Made by a program: the position numbers and the translations under genes. From JACVRW01 sp052038485 (GTDB taxonomy: Bacteria; Actinomycetota; Thermoleophilia; Solirubrobacterales; Thermoleophilaceae), in contig JBQGCL010000130.1 in NCBI GenBank assembly GCA_052038485.1, positions 1 through 24,884 on the forward strand: 24,884 bases of DNA, given 5' to 3'. Positions 1 through 8,314 of the stretch are shown here, one piece after another. Under the pieces are notes generated by a model. That model ran no database searches. It worked only from the letters and a program-made list of their open reading frames with translations, and had not been told where the DNA came from. Position 1 is the stretch's first letter, and each line of letters starts with the position of its first letter.

Positions 1-875
1 AGCACGAGCACCGGGCCCCGGCCCTCCACGATCGTCGGCAGCGCCTTGATCAGGGCGCCGGGCGCGACGCCGAGCATGCTGGTGACGGCGTTGATCGTGG
101 TCGCGCCGGGTGTCTCGACGGGCTCGGGACCGGGCAGAGCCTCGGGCAGTTCCACCGACTGCGGCTCGGCGCTGGCGATCTCCACGTTGGCGGCGTAGCC
201 GGCGTCCGACAGCGCGACGTCGTTCTCGCCGGCCGCGCATGGCGCCATGTACTCGTGGGCGCCGGTGCCGCCCATCATGCCCACGTCACTCTCCACCCGG
301 TACCACTCCAGCCCGGTGCGGTCGAAGATCGCGTCGTATGCCTGGATGTGCAGGTTGTAGGACTCGTCGAGACCCGCCTCGTCGCGATCGAACGAGTACG
401 AGTCCTTCATGATGAACTCGCGCGTGCGCAGGACACCGGCGCGCGGCCGCGGCTCGTCGCGCTCCTTGATCTGGAAGTGGTAGAGCAGCTTGGGTAGGTC
501 GCGGTAGGAGCGGACCTCGCGCGAGACGTGCGTGGTGATGACCTCCTCGTGGGTCATCGCGAGCACGAGCTCCGCCTCGCGCCGGTCGTGCAGCTTGAAC
601 AGCTCGTCGATCGCGTAGCGCCCGCTCTTCTTCCAGAGCTCCGCGGGCTGGAGGACCGGCATCAGCAGCTCGGCGCAGCCGATCGCGTCGAGCTCCTCGC
701 GGATGATCTGCTCGACCTTGCGATGGGCGCGCCAGCCGGCGGGCAGCCAGGTCCAGAGACCGGCGCCGACCTGGCGCGCCAGCCCCGCTCGCACGAGCAG
801 CCGGTGCGAGGCCGCCTCGGCCTCGGCGGGGTCCTCGCGCGTGGTGGGCAGGAAATAGCGGCTGAGGCGCGTCAC
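1..875 (-). CDS. proS: Prolyl-tRNA synthetase, N-terminal part (partial)
   Basis: Charges tRNA-Pro with proline in the cytoplasm (class II aminoacyl-tRNA synthetase). About 291 N-terminal residues are visible and the gene runs off the left edge. The start is GTG at 873-875, giving VTRLSRYFLPTTRED, the normal bacterial ProRS N-terminus. The class II core follows: a THEE segment near residue 110 and a motif 2 region containing FQIKERDEPRPRAGVLRTRE and then FIMKDSYSFD. From about residue 225 the sequence enters the YbaK-like editing insertion of the bacterial-type enzyme (TTINAVTSMLGV...GALIKALP). The catalytic motif 3 and the anticodon-binding domain lie outside the window. In many bacteria proS directly follows ispG; here a plus-strand signalling gene separates them, so proS needs its own promoter. 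Identity is secure; only the C-terminus is unseen. Confidence 0.96.
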   Translation of the reverse strand, partial: MTRLSRYFLPTTREDPAEAEAASHRLLVRAGLARQVGAGLWTWLPAGWRAHRKVEQIIREELDAIGCAELLMPVLQPAELWKKSGRYAIDELFKLHDRREAELVLAMTHEEVITTHVSREVRSYRDLPKLLYHFQIKERDEPRPRAGVLRTREFIMKDSYSFDRDEAGLDESYNLHIQAYDAIFDRTGLEWYRVESDVGMMGGTGAHEYMAPCAAGENDVALSDAGYAANVEIASAEPQSVELPEALPGPEPVETPGATTINAVTSMLGVAPGALIKALPTIVEGRGPVLV

Positions 876-884
876 AGGGGCGCG

Positions 885-890
885 ACTATA
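885..890 (-). promoter_or_regulatory. Candidate -10 element for proS (near-leaderless)
   Basis: Read on the minus strand, TATAGT lies 9 nt upstream of the proS GTG. That would place transcription start within a few bases of the start codon, a leaderless arrangement common in high-G+C actinobacteria. There is no Shine-Dalgarno between it and the start. No good -35 hexamer is visible at 16-18 nt spacing, so this is a weak prediction from one hexamer. Confidence 0.3.
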
Positions 891-937
891 ACCCCGACGC
901 CCTCAATTTCCGGCCCAAATGACCGATCTAGTACCGC

Positions 938-2977
938 ATGGAGGCTACGCCGCGACCTGGCTCCGCGCTGCGTGTCTGTCTGTACGCGGCGGCGGTCGCG
1001 TGGGTCGTCTACGCGCTTCAGGTCGCCACCGGGGCGGGCGGCGCCGGCGTCGACGAGTTCTTCACGGACTACGGCTACAACGGGCTGCTGTTCGTGGGCG
1101 CGCTGCTGTGCATCTGGCGCGTGGTCGCGATCCGCGAGGACCGCCTGGCCTGGTCGATCATGGCCTTCGGGATCGTCAGCTGGTCGGCCGCGGACATCTT
1201 CTGGACGACGGTCTACGCCGACGATCCGAACGCCCCCTACCCCAGCATCGCCGACGCGCTCTGGCTCGTCTTCTACCCGGCCAGCTGGATCACGATGACG
1301 CTGCTGGTGCGCTCGCACATGCGCCATGCGCGCCGCGGCCTGTGGCTGGACGGCCTGATCGGCGCCGCCGCCGCGACGTCGCTCGCCGCGGCGGTCGCGT
1401 ACGGCCCGGTCATCCACGACAACGCGAGCGACCTGAGCGCCGCCGTGCTCACCGCCCTGGCGTATCCGATCGGGGACCTGCTGCTGCTCGGCATGATCGT
1501 GGCGGTCTTCGGCCTCAGCGGCTGGCGGCCGGGCTGGGCTTGGATCCTGCTCGGGCTCGGGCTCGCGCTGAACGCCGCGGGCGACGGGATCTACCTCGTG
1601 CAGACCGCCGCGGGAACCTATGAGGAGGGCGGTCTAGTCGACACGCTCTGGCCGGCCTCGTCGCTGCTCGTAGGCGCGGCGGCCTGGCAGCCGATGCGCG
1701 CCCGGGCGACCAGCAAGGAGATGAGCCTGCGGCTGGTGATCGTCCCGGTCGTGTGCGGGCTGGCGGGCGTCGGCGTGCTGGCCTACGACCACTTCTCCCG
1801 CCTCAACGGCCTCACCGTCGCGCTCGGGGCGCTCGCCCTGCTGCTCGTGCTCGTGCGCAGCGCGCTCGTGTTCGCGGAGAACCAGCGCGTGCTGGCGCGC
1901 AGTCGTCGCGAGGCGCTCACCGACCCGCTCACCGGACTCGGCAACCGGCGCAGCCTGATGACCGACCTCGAGGAGGGCCTGCGCGAGGCGAGCCTCGAAC
2001 GCCCGGTGGCGCTCGTGCTGTTCGACCTGGACGGCTTCAAGGAGTACAACGACCTGTTCGGCCACCCGGCCGGCGACGGGCTGCTGGTGCGGCTCGGCGA
2101 GCGCCTGGCGGACGCGGTGACCGGCCACGGGCGCGCGTACCGGCTCGGCGGCGACGAGTTCTGCGTGGTCGTCAAGCCGGGGGCGGCAGGACTGGAAGTG
2201 CTCGCCGACGCCTGCGTGGCAGCGCTGGCGGAGCACGGCGAGGGCTTCCAGGTGACCACCTCGCACGGGGTCGTGGAGGCCCCGCTGGAGGTGACCGACG
2301 CGACCGAGGCGCTCCAGCTGGCCGACCGGCGCATGTACGCGCGCAAGGGCGACCGGCGCGTGTCGGCAGGGCGCCAGTCGCGCGACGTGCTGCTGCGCAG
2401 CCTGTCCGAGCGTCAGCCCGACCTGCACGTGCACCTGCGCGGGACGGCGGACCTGGCGCTGGCGGTGGGCCGCCAGCTGGGCATGCCGACGGACGAGCTG
2501 GACGACGTGGCGCGGGCGGCCGAGCTGCACGACGTCGGCAAGATCGCGATCCCCGACGCGATCCTCGAGAAGTCCGGACCGCTCGACGAGACCGAGTGGG
2601 GCTTCATGCGCCGCCACACGATCATCGGCGAGCGAATCCTCCAGGCAGCCCCCTCCCTGCGCACCGTGGCGAAGCTCGTGCGGTCCAGCCACGAGCGCTG
2701 GGACGGCGAGGGCTACCCCGACGGGATGCGCGGCGACGAGATCCCGCTGGGCGCCCGCGTCGTGGCCGTCTGCGACGCCTTCGACGCGATGACCACCAAC
2801 CGCCCCTACCGAAACCGCATCAACGAGCCGGCCGCGCTGGCCGAGCTGCGCCGCTGCGCGGGCACCCAGTTCGACCCGGCCGTGGTCGAGGCGTTCGCCC
2901 ACGTGCTGGAGCGCGAGATGAGCGCCGCGGCCGCCTCGGAGCCCCTTCGGGCGCGGCCGTTGACCCCGGCCGCCTGA
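938..2977 (+). CDS. Membrane-bound GGDEF and HD-GYP hybrid protein (cyclic-di-GMP turnover)
   Basis: A 679-residue inner-membrane signalling protein carrying both a diguanylate cyclase and a cyclic-di-GMP phosphodiesterase module. Residues 10-310 are strongly hydrophobic with roughly eight to ten membrane segments, and I do not recognise them as a named sensory domain. The GGDEF domain (about 325-480) opens with DPLTGLGNRR near residue 329 and has an intact GGDEF at 404-408; no RxxD inhibitory site lies five residues upstream (TGHG is there). The HD-GYP domain (about 500-665) has HD at 531-532 in LHDVGKIAIP and GYP at 592-594 in RWDGEGYPDG, so it looks catalytically competent. The first ATG after an in-frame stop was used; no clear Shine-Dalgarno precedes it. 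It is divergent from proS (62-bp gap) and convergent with ispG across a spacer holding a palindromic repeat. Which activity dominates cannot be read from sequence. Confidence 0.93.
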   Translation: MEATPRPGSALRVCLYAAAVAWVVYALQVATGAGGAGVDEFFTDYGYNGLLFVGALLCIWRVVAIREDRLAWSIMAFGIVSWSAADIFWTTVYADDPNAPYPSIADALWLVFYPASWITMTLLVRSHMRHARRGLWLDGLIGAAAATSLAAAVAYGPVIHDNASDLSAAVLTALAYPIGDLLLLGMIVAVFGLSGWRPGWAWILLGLGLALNAAGDGIYLVQTAAGTYEEGGLVDTLWPASSLLVGAAAWQPMRARATSKEMSLRLVIVPVVCGLAGVGVLAYDHFSRLNGLTVALGALALLLVLVRSALVFAENQRVLARSRREALTDPLTGLGNRRSLMTDLEEGLREASLERPVALVLFDLDGFKEYNDLFGHPAGDGLLVRLGERLADAVTGHGRAYRLGGDEFCVVVKPGAAGLEVLADACVAALAEHGEGFQVTTSHGVVEAPLEVTDATEALQLADRRMYARKGDRRVSAGRQSRDVLLRSLSERQPDLHVHLRGTADLALAVGRQLGMPTDELDDVARAAELHDVGKIAIPDAILEKSGPLDETEWGFMRRHTIIGERILQAAPSLRTVAKLVRSSHERWDGEGYPDGMRGDEIPLGARVVAVCDAFDAMTTNRPYRNRINEPAALAELRRCAGTQFDPAVVEAFAHVLEREMSAAAASEPLRARPLTPAA

Positions 2978-3022
2978 ACTGACGGCAATAAGGGGGCGGC
3001 CCGAATTGCCTCCTCCCTCCCG

Positions 3023-3067
3023 CGAATCCGCACTTCGACACCCACTGGGTGTCAAACAACCGATTCG
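3023..3067. repeat. 45-bp two-tier palindromic repeat, copy 1
   Basis: The layout is outer arm CGAATC, 5 nt, inner arm TTCGACACCC, 3-nt centre, inner arm GGGTGTCAAA, CA plus 2 nt, outer arm CGATTCG. The inner arms pair except for one C/A mismatch. A second copy with identical spacing is at 24425-24469. It fills most of the 93-bp spacer between the 3' end of the GGDEF-HD-GYP gene and the 3' end of ispG. There is no T-tract after either arm, so it is not a textbook intrinsic terminator. Function is unknown; candidates are a bidirectional 3'-end structure, a REP-like dispersed element or a protein-binding site. Confidence 0.8.
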
Positions 3068-3070
3068 TCG

Positions 3071-4351
3071 CTAGGCGCGAGTGAAGCGGCGGCCGGCGGT
3101 CGGGCTGGCGGTCTCGTCCAACTCGACCCTCTTTGCCGCTTTTTGCGGCGCGGGCGCCATCGGCAGCTCCTGAGCCCCGGCCAGTGCCTCCATCGCCGCG
3201 ATCCGCTCCGGCGTCAGCTCGCCCGCGTTCTCCTCCTCGATCTTCGACAGCCACGCGGCGCCCTCGGCCGCCTTGGACTCGTCGACCACCACGCGGCCGA
3301 CGGACAGCGACTTGTCGATCTCGGCGAACAGCTCGTCCACCAGGCGCTCCTGGGGCACCTTCCGCAGCGGCTTGCCGTGAGCGAAGATCAGGCCCTCGTT
3401 CTTGGCGCCGGTGATGCCGAAGTCCGCGTGCGAGGCCTCGCCGATCCCGTTCACGGCGCAGCCCAGCACGGCGACCTCGATCGGGTCCTCGTAGGCGCGC
3501 AGCCGCTCCTCGATGTCGGCCACGACCGTGTCCATGTCGAACTGAAGGCGGCCGCAGGTCGGACAGGCGATCAGGACCGGGCCACGCTCGCGCAGCTTCA
3601 GCGCCTTGAGGATCTCCCAGGCGACCTTGACCTCCTCCTCGGCGTGGAAGGTCGACAGCGAGATCCGGATCGTGTCCCCCACGCCGTCGGCCAGCAACGT
3701 CCCGAGGCCGACCGCCGACTTCAGCGAGCCCGACCACTTGGTCCCGGCCTCGGTGATGCCGAGGTGCAGCGGGTTCTCGATCTTCGAAGCCAGCAGGCGG
3801 TTCGAGGCGATCGTGTTGTGGACGTTGGTCGACTTGATCGAGACCTTGAAGTCCTTGAAGTCGAGCCGGTCCATCAGGTCGACGTGCTCGATCGCGGCGG
3901 CCACCAGCGCCTCGACGGGGCTTTCGCGCTCCAGCTCGTGCAGGTGCTTGGGCAGCGAGCCCGAGTTGACCCCGATGCGCAGCGGGATGCCCGCAGCGCG
4001 GGCCTTCTCGACGACCTCGCCGGCCTTCTCGAAGCCGCCGATGTTGCCCGGGTTGATGCGCACGCAGTGCGCCCCCGCGTCGATCGCCTTGAGCGCCAGC
4101 GTGTGGTTGAAGTGGATGTCGGCGATCACGGGGATCGGCGACTCGACGACGATGCGCTTGAGCGCTTGGACGTCGTCGTCGCGCGGAACGGCGCAGCGGA
4201 CCAGGTCGCCACCGGCCTCGGCGATGGCGTGGATCTGGCGCATGGTCGCGTCGAAGTCGGCGGTCTCCGTCTTCGTCATCGACTGCACGGCGACGGGAGC
4301 CCCGCCGCCGATCTTCACCCCGCCGACGTCTATCTGGCGCTTGGAGGCCAC
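3071..4351 (-). CDS. ispG: 4-hydroxy-3-methylbut-2-enyl-diphosphate synthase (MEP pathway)
   Basis: Converts methylerythritol cyclodiphosphate to HMBPP, the penultimate step of the MEP isoprenoid route, using a 4Fe-4S cluster. The N-terminal TIM-barrel part shows GGGAPVAVQSMTKTETAD, ADIHFNH and RINPGNIG. The C-terminal iron-sulfur part has CPTCGR (Cys 263 and 266) and LGCAVNGIGEA (Cys 298, Glu 305), the three cluster cysteines and the glutamate of the family. About 426 residues is normal, with a roughly 30-residue variable tail. The start is uncertain: GTG at 4349-4351 is used here, but TTG at 4358-4360 adds only three residues; neither has a well-spaced Shine-Dalgarno. It lies 6-15 nt after the acyl-CoA synthetase stop, so it is almost certainly the last gene of the operon that also carries dxr and rseP. 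Confidence 0.96.
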   Translation of the reverse strand: MASKRQIDVGGVKIGGGAPVAVQSMTKTETADFDATMRQIHAIAEAGGDLVRCAVPRDDDVQALKRIVVESPIPVIADIHFNHTLALKAIDAGAHCVRINPGNIGGFEKAGEVVEKARAAGIPLRIGVNSGSLPKHLHELERESPVEALVAAAIEHVDLMDRLDFKDFKVSIKSTNVHNTIASNRLLASKIENPLHLGITEAGTKWSGSLKSAVGLGTLLADGVGDTIRISLSTFHAEEEVKVAWEILKALKLRERGPVLIACPTCGRLQFDMDTVVADIEERLRAYEDPIEVAVLGCAVNGIGEASHADFGITGAKNEGLIFAHGKPLRKVPQERLVDELFAEIDKSLSVGRVVVDESKAAEGAAWLSKIEEENAGELTPERIAAMEALAGAQELPMAPAPQKAAKRVELDETASPTAGRRFTRA

Positions 4352-4366
4352 TGCCCCCAAGGGTAT

Positions 4367-6079
4367 CTAGGCGTAGAGCGCCTCGATCTCCTTCTCGTAC
4401 TTCGCGTGGATCGGCTTGCGCTTGAGCTTCATCGTGGGCGTCAACTCGTCGCCGCCGGGCTCCCAGTCCACGTCGAGCACCTTGTACTTCTTGATCTGCT
4501 CCACGCGGGCGAGCCCCTCGTTTGCCGCCGTTACGCCCCGCTCCACCTCGGCCAAGAGGGCTTCCCCGTCATACATCGGCGCCACGTCCGGGTCCAGGGT
4601 GATCAGCGCCACGTTGTAGGGGCGCATGTCGCCGATCGCGATCACCTGGCCGATCACCGGGCTGGCGGCCTTCACCTTCGCCTCGATGTTGGCCGGCGAC
4701 ATGTTCTTGCCGCCGGCGTTGATGATCAGCTCCTTCTTGCGGTCGACGATCCTCAGGTAGCCGTCCTCGTCGAACTCGCCGACGTCGCCGGTGTACAGCC
4801 AGCCCTCGGTGTCGATCGTTTCGGACGTCTTGTCCGGCTGGTTGCGATAGCCGGGCGTGATCACCGGCCCGCGGATCAGCACCTCGCCGTCTTCGGCGAG
4901 CTTGATCTCGACCCCGGGCGACGGCGGACCCACGGTCCCGATCTTGATCTTGTCGGGCGGGTTGCAGGTGCCGTAGCCGGTGGTCTCCGACATCCCCCAC
5001 AGCTCCGCCAGCGGCACGCCGATGGCGTGGAAGAACTCGATCACCTCGCGCGGTGTGGGCGCCGCACCCACGTTGATCGACTCGATCGCGTCGAGCCCAA
5101 GCCGCGCGCGGATCTTCGACAGCACCAGCTCGTCGGCCTTGGCGTGCTCGGCCGCCAGCTCGTCCGGGACCGGCTCGCCGGCCTGCTCGAGCCGCACCTT
5201 GCGCAGCCCCACGTCGAGGGCCCACTTGGTCGCCTGCTTGCGCGCGGCGTCCTCCTCGGCCTCGACGCCGGCCTCGATCGCGGCCTTCAGCTTCTCGAAG
5301 ATGCGCGGCACCGCGAAGAACCAGCTCGGCCTCACCTCGGGCAGGTACAGGACGACCGCCCGCGGATCGGGGCAGTCCGTCGTGGTGAACCCGAGCAGCA
5401 TCGGCAGGTAGTGCGAGCAGGCGCGCTCGGCGATGTGCGCCATCGGCAGCCACGACACGACGCGGCCGTCGCTCGGGAAGGAGATCACGTCGTCGAAGCC
5501 CTGGACGGCGGAGATCAGGTTCGAGTGCGTCAGCTGCACGCCCTTGGGCGGCCCGGTCGTGCCGGACGTGTAGATCAGCGTCAGGATGTCCTCCGGCCGC
5601 ACCGCTCGCCAGGCCGCCTCGAAGTCGAAGTCGGGCGCCGCGTGCGACTCCACGTCGATCCCGCCCTCGTCGTCGACGACGATCAGGTGCTCCACGCCCG
5701 CCAGCCCGCTGAAGCGGTCCTCGAAGGCCTTCTCGGTGACGACGATGCGCGCCTCGGCGTCCTCGAGCTGGAACTGGATCTGCTCGGGCGCGTAGGTGTT
5801 GTAGACGGAGAACGGCGTCGCGCCCAGGTGCAGCGCGGCGGCGTCGAACCAGTGGAACTCGGGACGGTTCGTGAGCATCAGCGCCATCGTCCGCCCGCGC
5901 CCCAGTCCGAGACCGGCCAGGCCCGCCGCGGTGCGGCGCACCTTGTCCGCGTACTCGGCCCAGGTGAGCGCCAGCTCGTCGTCCTTCAGGCGCAGGGCGA
6001 CCCGATCGGGATGCGCCTCGGCGGTGAGCTGGAAAGCCTCGGCGACGGTGGACGCCTCGAGGCCGGCGGGCCTTGCCAT
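4367..6079 (-). CDS. Long-chain acyl-CoA synthetase (AMP-forming)
   Basis: Activates fatty acids to acyl-CoA via acyl-AMP. The 570-residue protein is of the FAA1/FadD15-like class. Visible motifs are the P-loop YTSGTTGPPKG at 170-180, WLPMAHIAER, the adenylate-binding GMSETTGYG, and the hinge GWLYTGDVGEFDEDGYLRI followed by DRKKELIINAGGKNMSP. LTPTMKLKRKP near residues 547-556 holds the C-terminal lysines. The ATG at 6077-6079 lies 9 nt after the rseP stop without a clear Shine-Dalgarno, suggesting translational coupling. Its place between rseP and ispG is not part of the usual order of this cluster, so I infer an insertion that kept operon continuity. Chain-length preference cannot be read from the sequence. 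Confidence 0.94.
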   Translation of the reverse strand: MARPAGLEASTVAEAFQLTAEAHPDRVALRLKDDELALTWAEYADKVRRTAAGLAGLGLGRGRTMALMLTNRPEFHWFDAAALHLGATPFSVYNTYAPEQIQFQLEDAEARIVVTEKAFEDRFSGLAGVEHLIVVDDEGGIDVESHAAPDFDFEAAWRAVRPEDILTLIYTSGTTGPPKGVQLTHSNLISAVQGFDDVISFPSDGRVVSWLPMAHIAERACSHYLPMLLGFTTTDCPDPRAVVLYLPEVRPSWFFAVPRIFEKLKAAIEAGVEAEEDAARKQATKWALDVGLRKVRLEQAGEPVPDELAAEHAKADELVLSKIRARLGLDAIESINVGAAPTPREVIEFFHAIGVPLAELWGMSETTGYGTCNPPDKIKIGTVGPPSPGVEIKLAEDGEVLIRGPVITPGYRNQPDKTSETIDTEGWLYTGDVGEFDEDGYLRIVDRKKELIINAGGKNMSPANIEAKVKAASPVIGQVIAIGDMRPYNVALITLDPDVAPMYDGEALLAEVERGVTAANEGLARVEQIKKYKVLDVDWEPGGDELTPTMKLKRKPIHAKYEKEIEALYA

Positions 6080-6088
6080 GTGCGGAAT

Positions 6089-7183
6089 CTAACGAACCTG
6101 GAAGCCTTCGCCGCTCAGGCGGCCGATGTCGTTCGTCAGCCCGATCAAGAAGATCAGGATCACGAGCATGAAGCCGACCACGCTGGCCCGCTCCATGACC
6201 GCCAGCGACACCGGCCGGCGCCGCACCTTCTCGACGATCGCCCAGAAGATGTGTCCGCCGTCGAGCGGCAGGAACGGGAACAGGTTCACGATCGCCAGCG
6301 ACAGCGAGATGATCGCCAGGATCCCCACCGCGTCGGCCACGTCGTTGAGGATCGTCTGGCGGGTCGCCTCGTAGGAGCCGACCACGCCGCTGAGCTCCTT
6401 GCGCTTCTCGGGGTCGATCAGCCGCAGCGGCAGCTTGACCGTCTCCCTGGTGATCAGCCAGAAGTTGTCGGCCGCGATGTCGAACGCCTCGCCGGGCGGG
6501 TAGGTCACGTGCGGGCCGTCGGAGGCGAAACCGAAGCCGAGCCGCGTGCGCGGGTCGATGCCCTCGCCCGGGTTGGCGTCGTAGATGGGCGTGAGCGTGA
6601 GGCGGACCAGCTTTCCGTCGCGCTTCACCAGCAGGGTCGCGGGCGTGGAGGCCTTGCAGCGGTCGGTGGCCGTGCCGGGGCACTTGTGCTTCTGGATCTG
6701 CTTCGAGAGCCGCGCTGGGTCGCCGCGCACGCCGTCGACGGCGATCAGCCTGTCGCCCGGCTGGATCGCGCCGGCGGCCGGCATGTTCTTCTCGACCGTC
6801 GCGACGCGCGTGGTCGTCTCCTGCGGCCCGATCGCCACGAAGAAGACCCAGAACAGCGCGAACGCCAGCACGAGGTTGACCGCCGGCCCCGCGGCGATCA
6901 CGACGATCCGCTTCCAGACCGGCTGGGCGTGGTAGGCGCGGTCGCGAACCTCCTCGGGCAGGTCCTCCGAGGGGTTCATGCCGCTGATCTTCACGTAGCC
7001 GCCCAGGGGGATGGAGCCGACCGCGTACTCGGTCTCCCCCACCTTCCTGCTGAGCAGCGTCGGCGGGAAGAACAGCGAGAACTTCTCCACCCGCATGCCG
7101 ACCGCCTTGGCCGCCGTGAAGTGGCCCAGCTCGTGCAGGATCACGAGCAGCGCGAAGCCGACGAACGCGAGGAGCCAGCTCAC
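6089..7183 (-). CDS. rseP: Site-2 intramembrane zinc metalloprotease (M50 family)
   Basis: Membrane-embedded protease that cuts transmembrane anchors, typically of anti-sigma factors. It has 364 residues. The first helix carries the zinc motif HELGH at residues 17-21; a PDZ domain lies in the middle (about 125-215, including GAIQPGDRLIAVDG); the second active-site helix has NLFPFLPLDGGHIFW with the zinc-ligand Asp at about 308; a final hydrophobic helix precedes the C-terminus. The start is GTG at 7181-7183, which overlaps the dxr stop as GTGA. The longer open frame upstream lies inside dxr and is not membrane-like. Order dxr-rseP is the classical one. An extra segment with two cysteines (KCPGTATDRCKAS) sits after the PDZ core; its role is unknown. 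Confidence 0.95.
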   Translation of the reverse strand: MSWLLAFVGFALLVILHELGHFTAAKAVGMRVEKFSLFFPPTLLSRKVGETEYAVGSIPLGGYVKISGMNPSEDLPEEVRDRAYHAQPVWKRIVVIAAGPAVNLVLAFALFWVFFVAIGPQETTTRVATVEKNMPAAGAIQPGDRLIAVDGVRGDPARLSKQIQKHKCPGTATDRCKASTPATLLVKRDGKLVRLTLTPIYDANPGEGIDPRTRLGFGFASDGPHVTYPPGEAFDIAADNFWLITRETVKLPLRLIDPEKRKELSGVVGSYEATRQTILNDVADAVGILAIISLSLAIVNLFPFLPLDGGHIFWAIVEKVRRRPVSLAVMERASVVGFMLVILIFLIGLTNDIGRLSGEGFQVR

Positions 7184-8304
7184 GCGGCGACCCCCCGGGC
7201 GACCTCGCGTGCCTGCGCGTCGGCCTCGTAGAGGTCCGAGAAGTGGCGCACGGGCCTCGCGGGCAGCTCCGCGAGCGTCGACTCGATAACGCGCGCGATC
7301 CCGGTGAACGACAGCTCGCCGCGCAGGAACGAGTGGACGGCGACCTCGTTGGCCGCGTTCAGCACGCACGGCGCCGTGCCGCCCGCCTCGGCCGCCTCGC
7401 GGGCCAGCCGCAAGCAGGCGAAGGTCGACAGGTCGGGCCGCTCGAAGGTGAGCTCGCCCAGCTCGGCCAGGTCGAGCGCGGGGACCGGGACGTCGGCCCG
7501 GTCAGGGTGGTGCAGCGCGTAGGAGATCGGCACCCGCATGTCCGGGTAGCCGAGGTGCGCCAGCGACGCCCCGTCGTTGAGCTGCACCAGCGCGTGCACG
7601 ATCGACTGCGGGTGAACGACCACGTCGAGGTTCTCGTAGGGCACGCCGAACAGGTGGTGCGCCTCGATCAGCTCGAGGCCCTTGTTCATCAACGTCGCCG
7701 AGTCGATCGTGATCTTGCCGCCCATGTCCCAGGTCGGATGCGCCAGTGCCTGCTCGCGCGTCACGCCCTCGAGGTCGGTGCGGCCCCGGAACGGGCCGCC
7801 GCTCGCGGTCAGCACGAGCTTGTCGACCGTGCCGGGCCGCTGGCCCTCGAGCAGCTGGAACAGGGCCGAGTGCTCCGAGTCGACCGGAATCAGGCGAGCG
7901 CCGGTGGCCTCGGCGAGCGCGGTGACCAGCTCGCCGCCCACGACCAGGCTCTCCTTGTTGGCGAGCGCCAGGTCGATGCCCTCGCCGAGCGTCGCGACCG
8001 TCGGCCCCAGCCCGGCCGACCCGACCAGCGCGTTCAGCACGAGATCGCAGTCCGTGTCGGTGATCAGCTCGACGAGCCCCTCGGCCCCGGCCAGCACGGT
8101 CGCGTGCTCGCCCGCGCGCGCGGCGGCGTCCGGATCGGCCAGGGCGATCCGCTCCACGCCCAGTCGGCGCGACTGCTCGAGCAGCAGCTCCCAGCTGGAC
8201 GAGGCGGCCAGGCCGACCACCTCCAGCTCCGGGCTGCGCTCGACCACGTCGATGGCCTGCGTGCCGATCGAGCCCGTGGACCCGACGATCAGGATTCTGC
8301 GCAC
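7180..8304 (-). CDS. dxr: 1-deoxy-D-xylulose 5-phosphate reductoisomerase (MEP pathway)
   Basis: Makes methylerythritol 4-phosphate from DXP with NADPH, the first committed MEP step. It has 374 residues, close to family size. The N-terminal Rossmann motif is GSTGSIG at 8-14; LANKESLVVGG and PVDSEHSALFQ supply substrate and metal contacts; LTASGGPFRGR forms the flexible loop; LMNKGLELIEAHHLF and NAANEVAVHSFL complete the active site. Start is GTG at 8302-8304, 10 nt after the stop of the upstream GGDEF/HD-GYP gene. Read on the minus strand, TAGACT lies 7 nt before this GTG and could be a -10 for a leaderless transcript, but it overlaps the upstream stop codon and may be chance. The 3' end overlaps rseP by 4 nt. 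Confidence 0.97.
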   Translation of the reverse strand: MRRILIVGSTGSIGTQAIDVVERSPELEVVGLAASSSWELLLEQSRRLGVERIALADPDAAARAGEHATVLAGAEGLVELITDTDCDLVLNALVGSAGLGPTVATLGEGIDLALANKESLVVGGELVTALAEATGARLIPVDSEHSALFQLLEGQRPGTVDKLVLTASGGPFRGRTDLEGVTREQALAHPTWDMGGKITIDSATLMNKGLELIEAHHLFGVPYENLDVVVHPQSIVHALVQLNDGASLAHLGYPDMRVPISYALHHPDRADVPVPALDLAELGELTFERPDLSTFACLRLAREAAEAGGTAPCVLNAANEVAVHSFLRGELSFTGIARVIESTLAELPARPVRHFSDLYEADAQAREVARGVAA

Positions 8305-8314
8305 CCGGCTCAGT

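Noticed and set aside
2951..2973. G+C-rich hairpin at the end of the GGDEF-HD-GYP gene (GCGGCCG and CGGCCGC)
   Set aside because: It lies within coding sequence, has no T-tract, and such arms are common by chance at this base composition.
2984..3010. GGCAAT-N15-ATTGCC inverted repeat as an intrinsic terminator
   Set aside because: The stem is short and no T-run follows on either strand; evidence is too weak beside the larger palindrome.
3037..3053. The core of the palindromic repeat as a short coding motif (FDT-x-x-VS in translation)
   Set aside because: The translated similarity between copies follows from the palindrome; no start, ribosome site or consistent frame supports a peptide.
1634..3055. 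A 473-codon minus-strand frame opposite the GGDEF-HD-GYP gene
   Set aside because: Pure shadow: the plus-strand frame holds complete GGDEF and HD-GYP domains.
3143..7231. A 1362-codon open frame on the plus strand across ispG, the acyl-CoA synthetase and rseP
   Set aside because: It is antisense to three clear genes, its composition is Arg/His/Asp/Val/Leu-rich without any domain, and such frames are expected opposite G+C-rich coding DNA.
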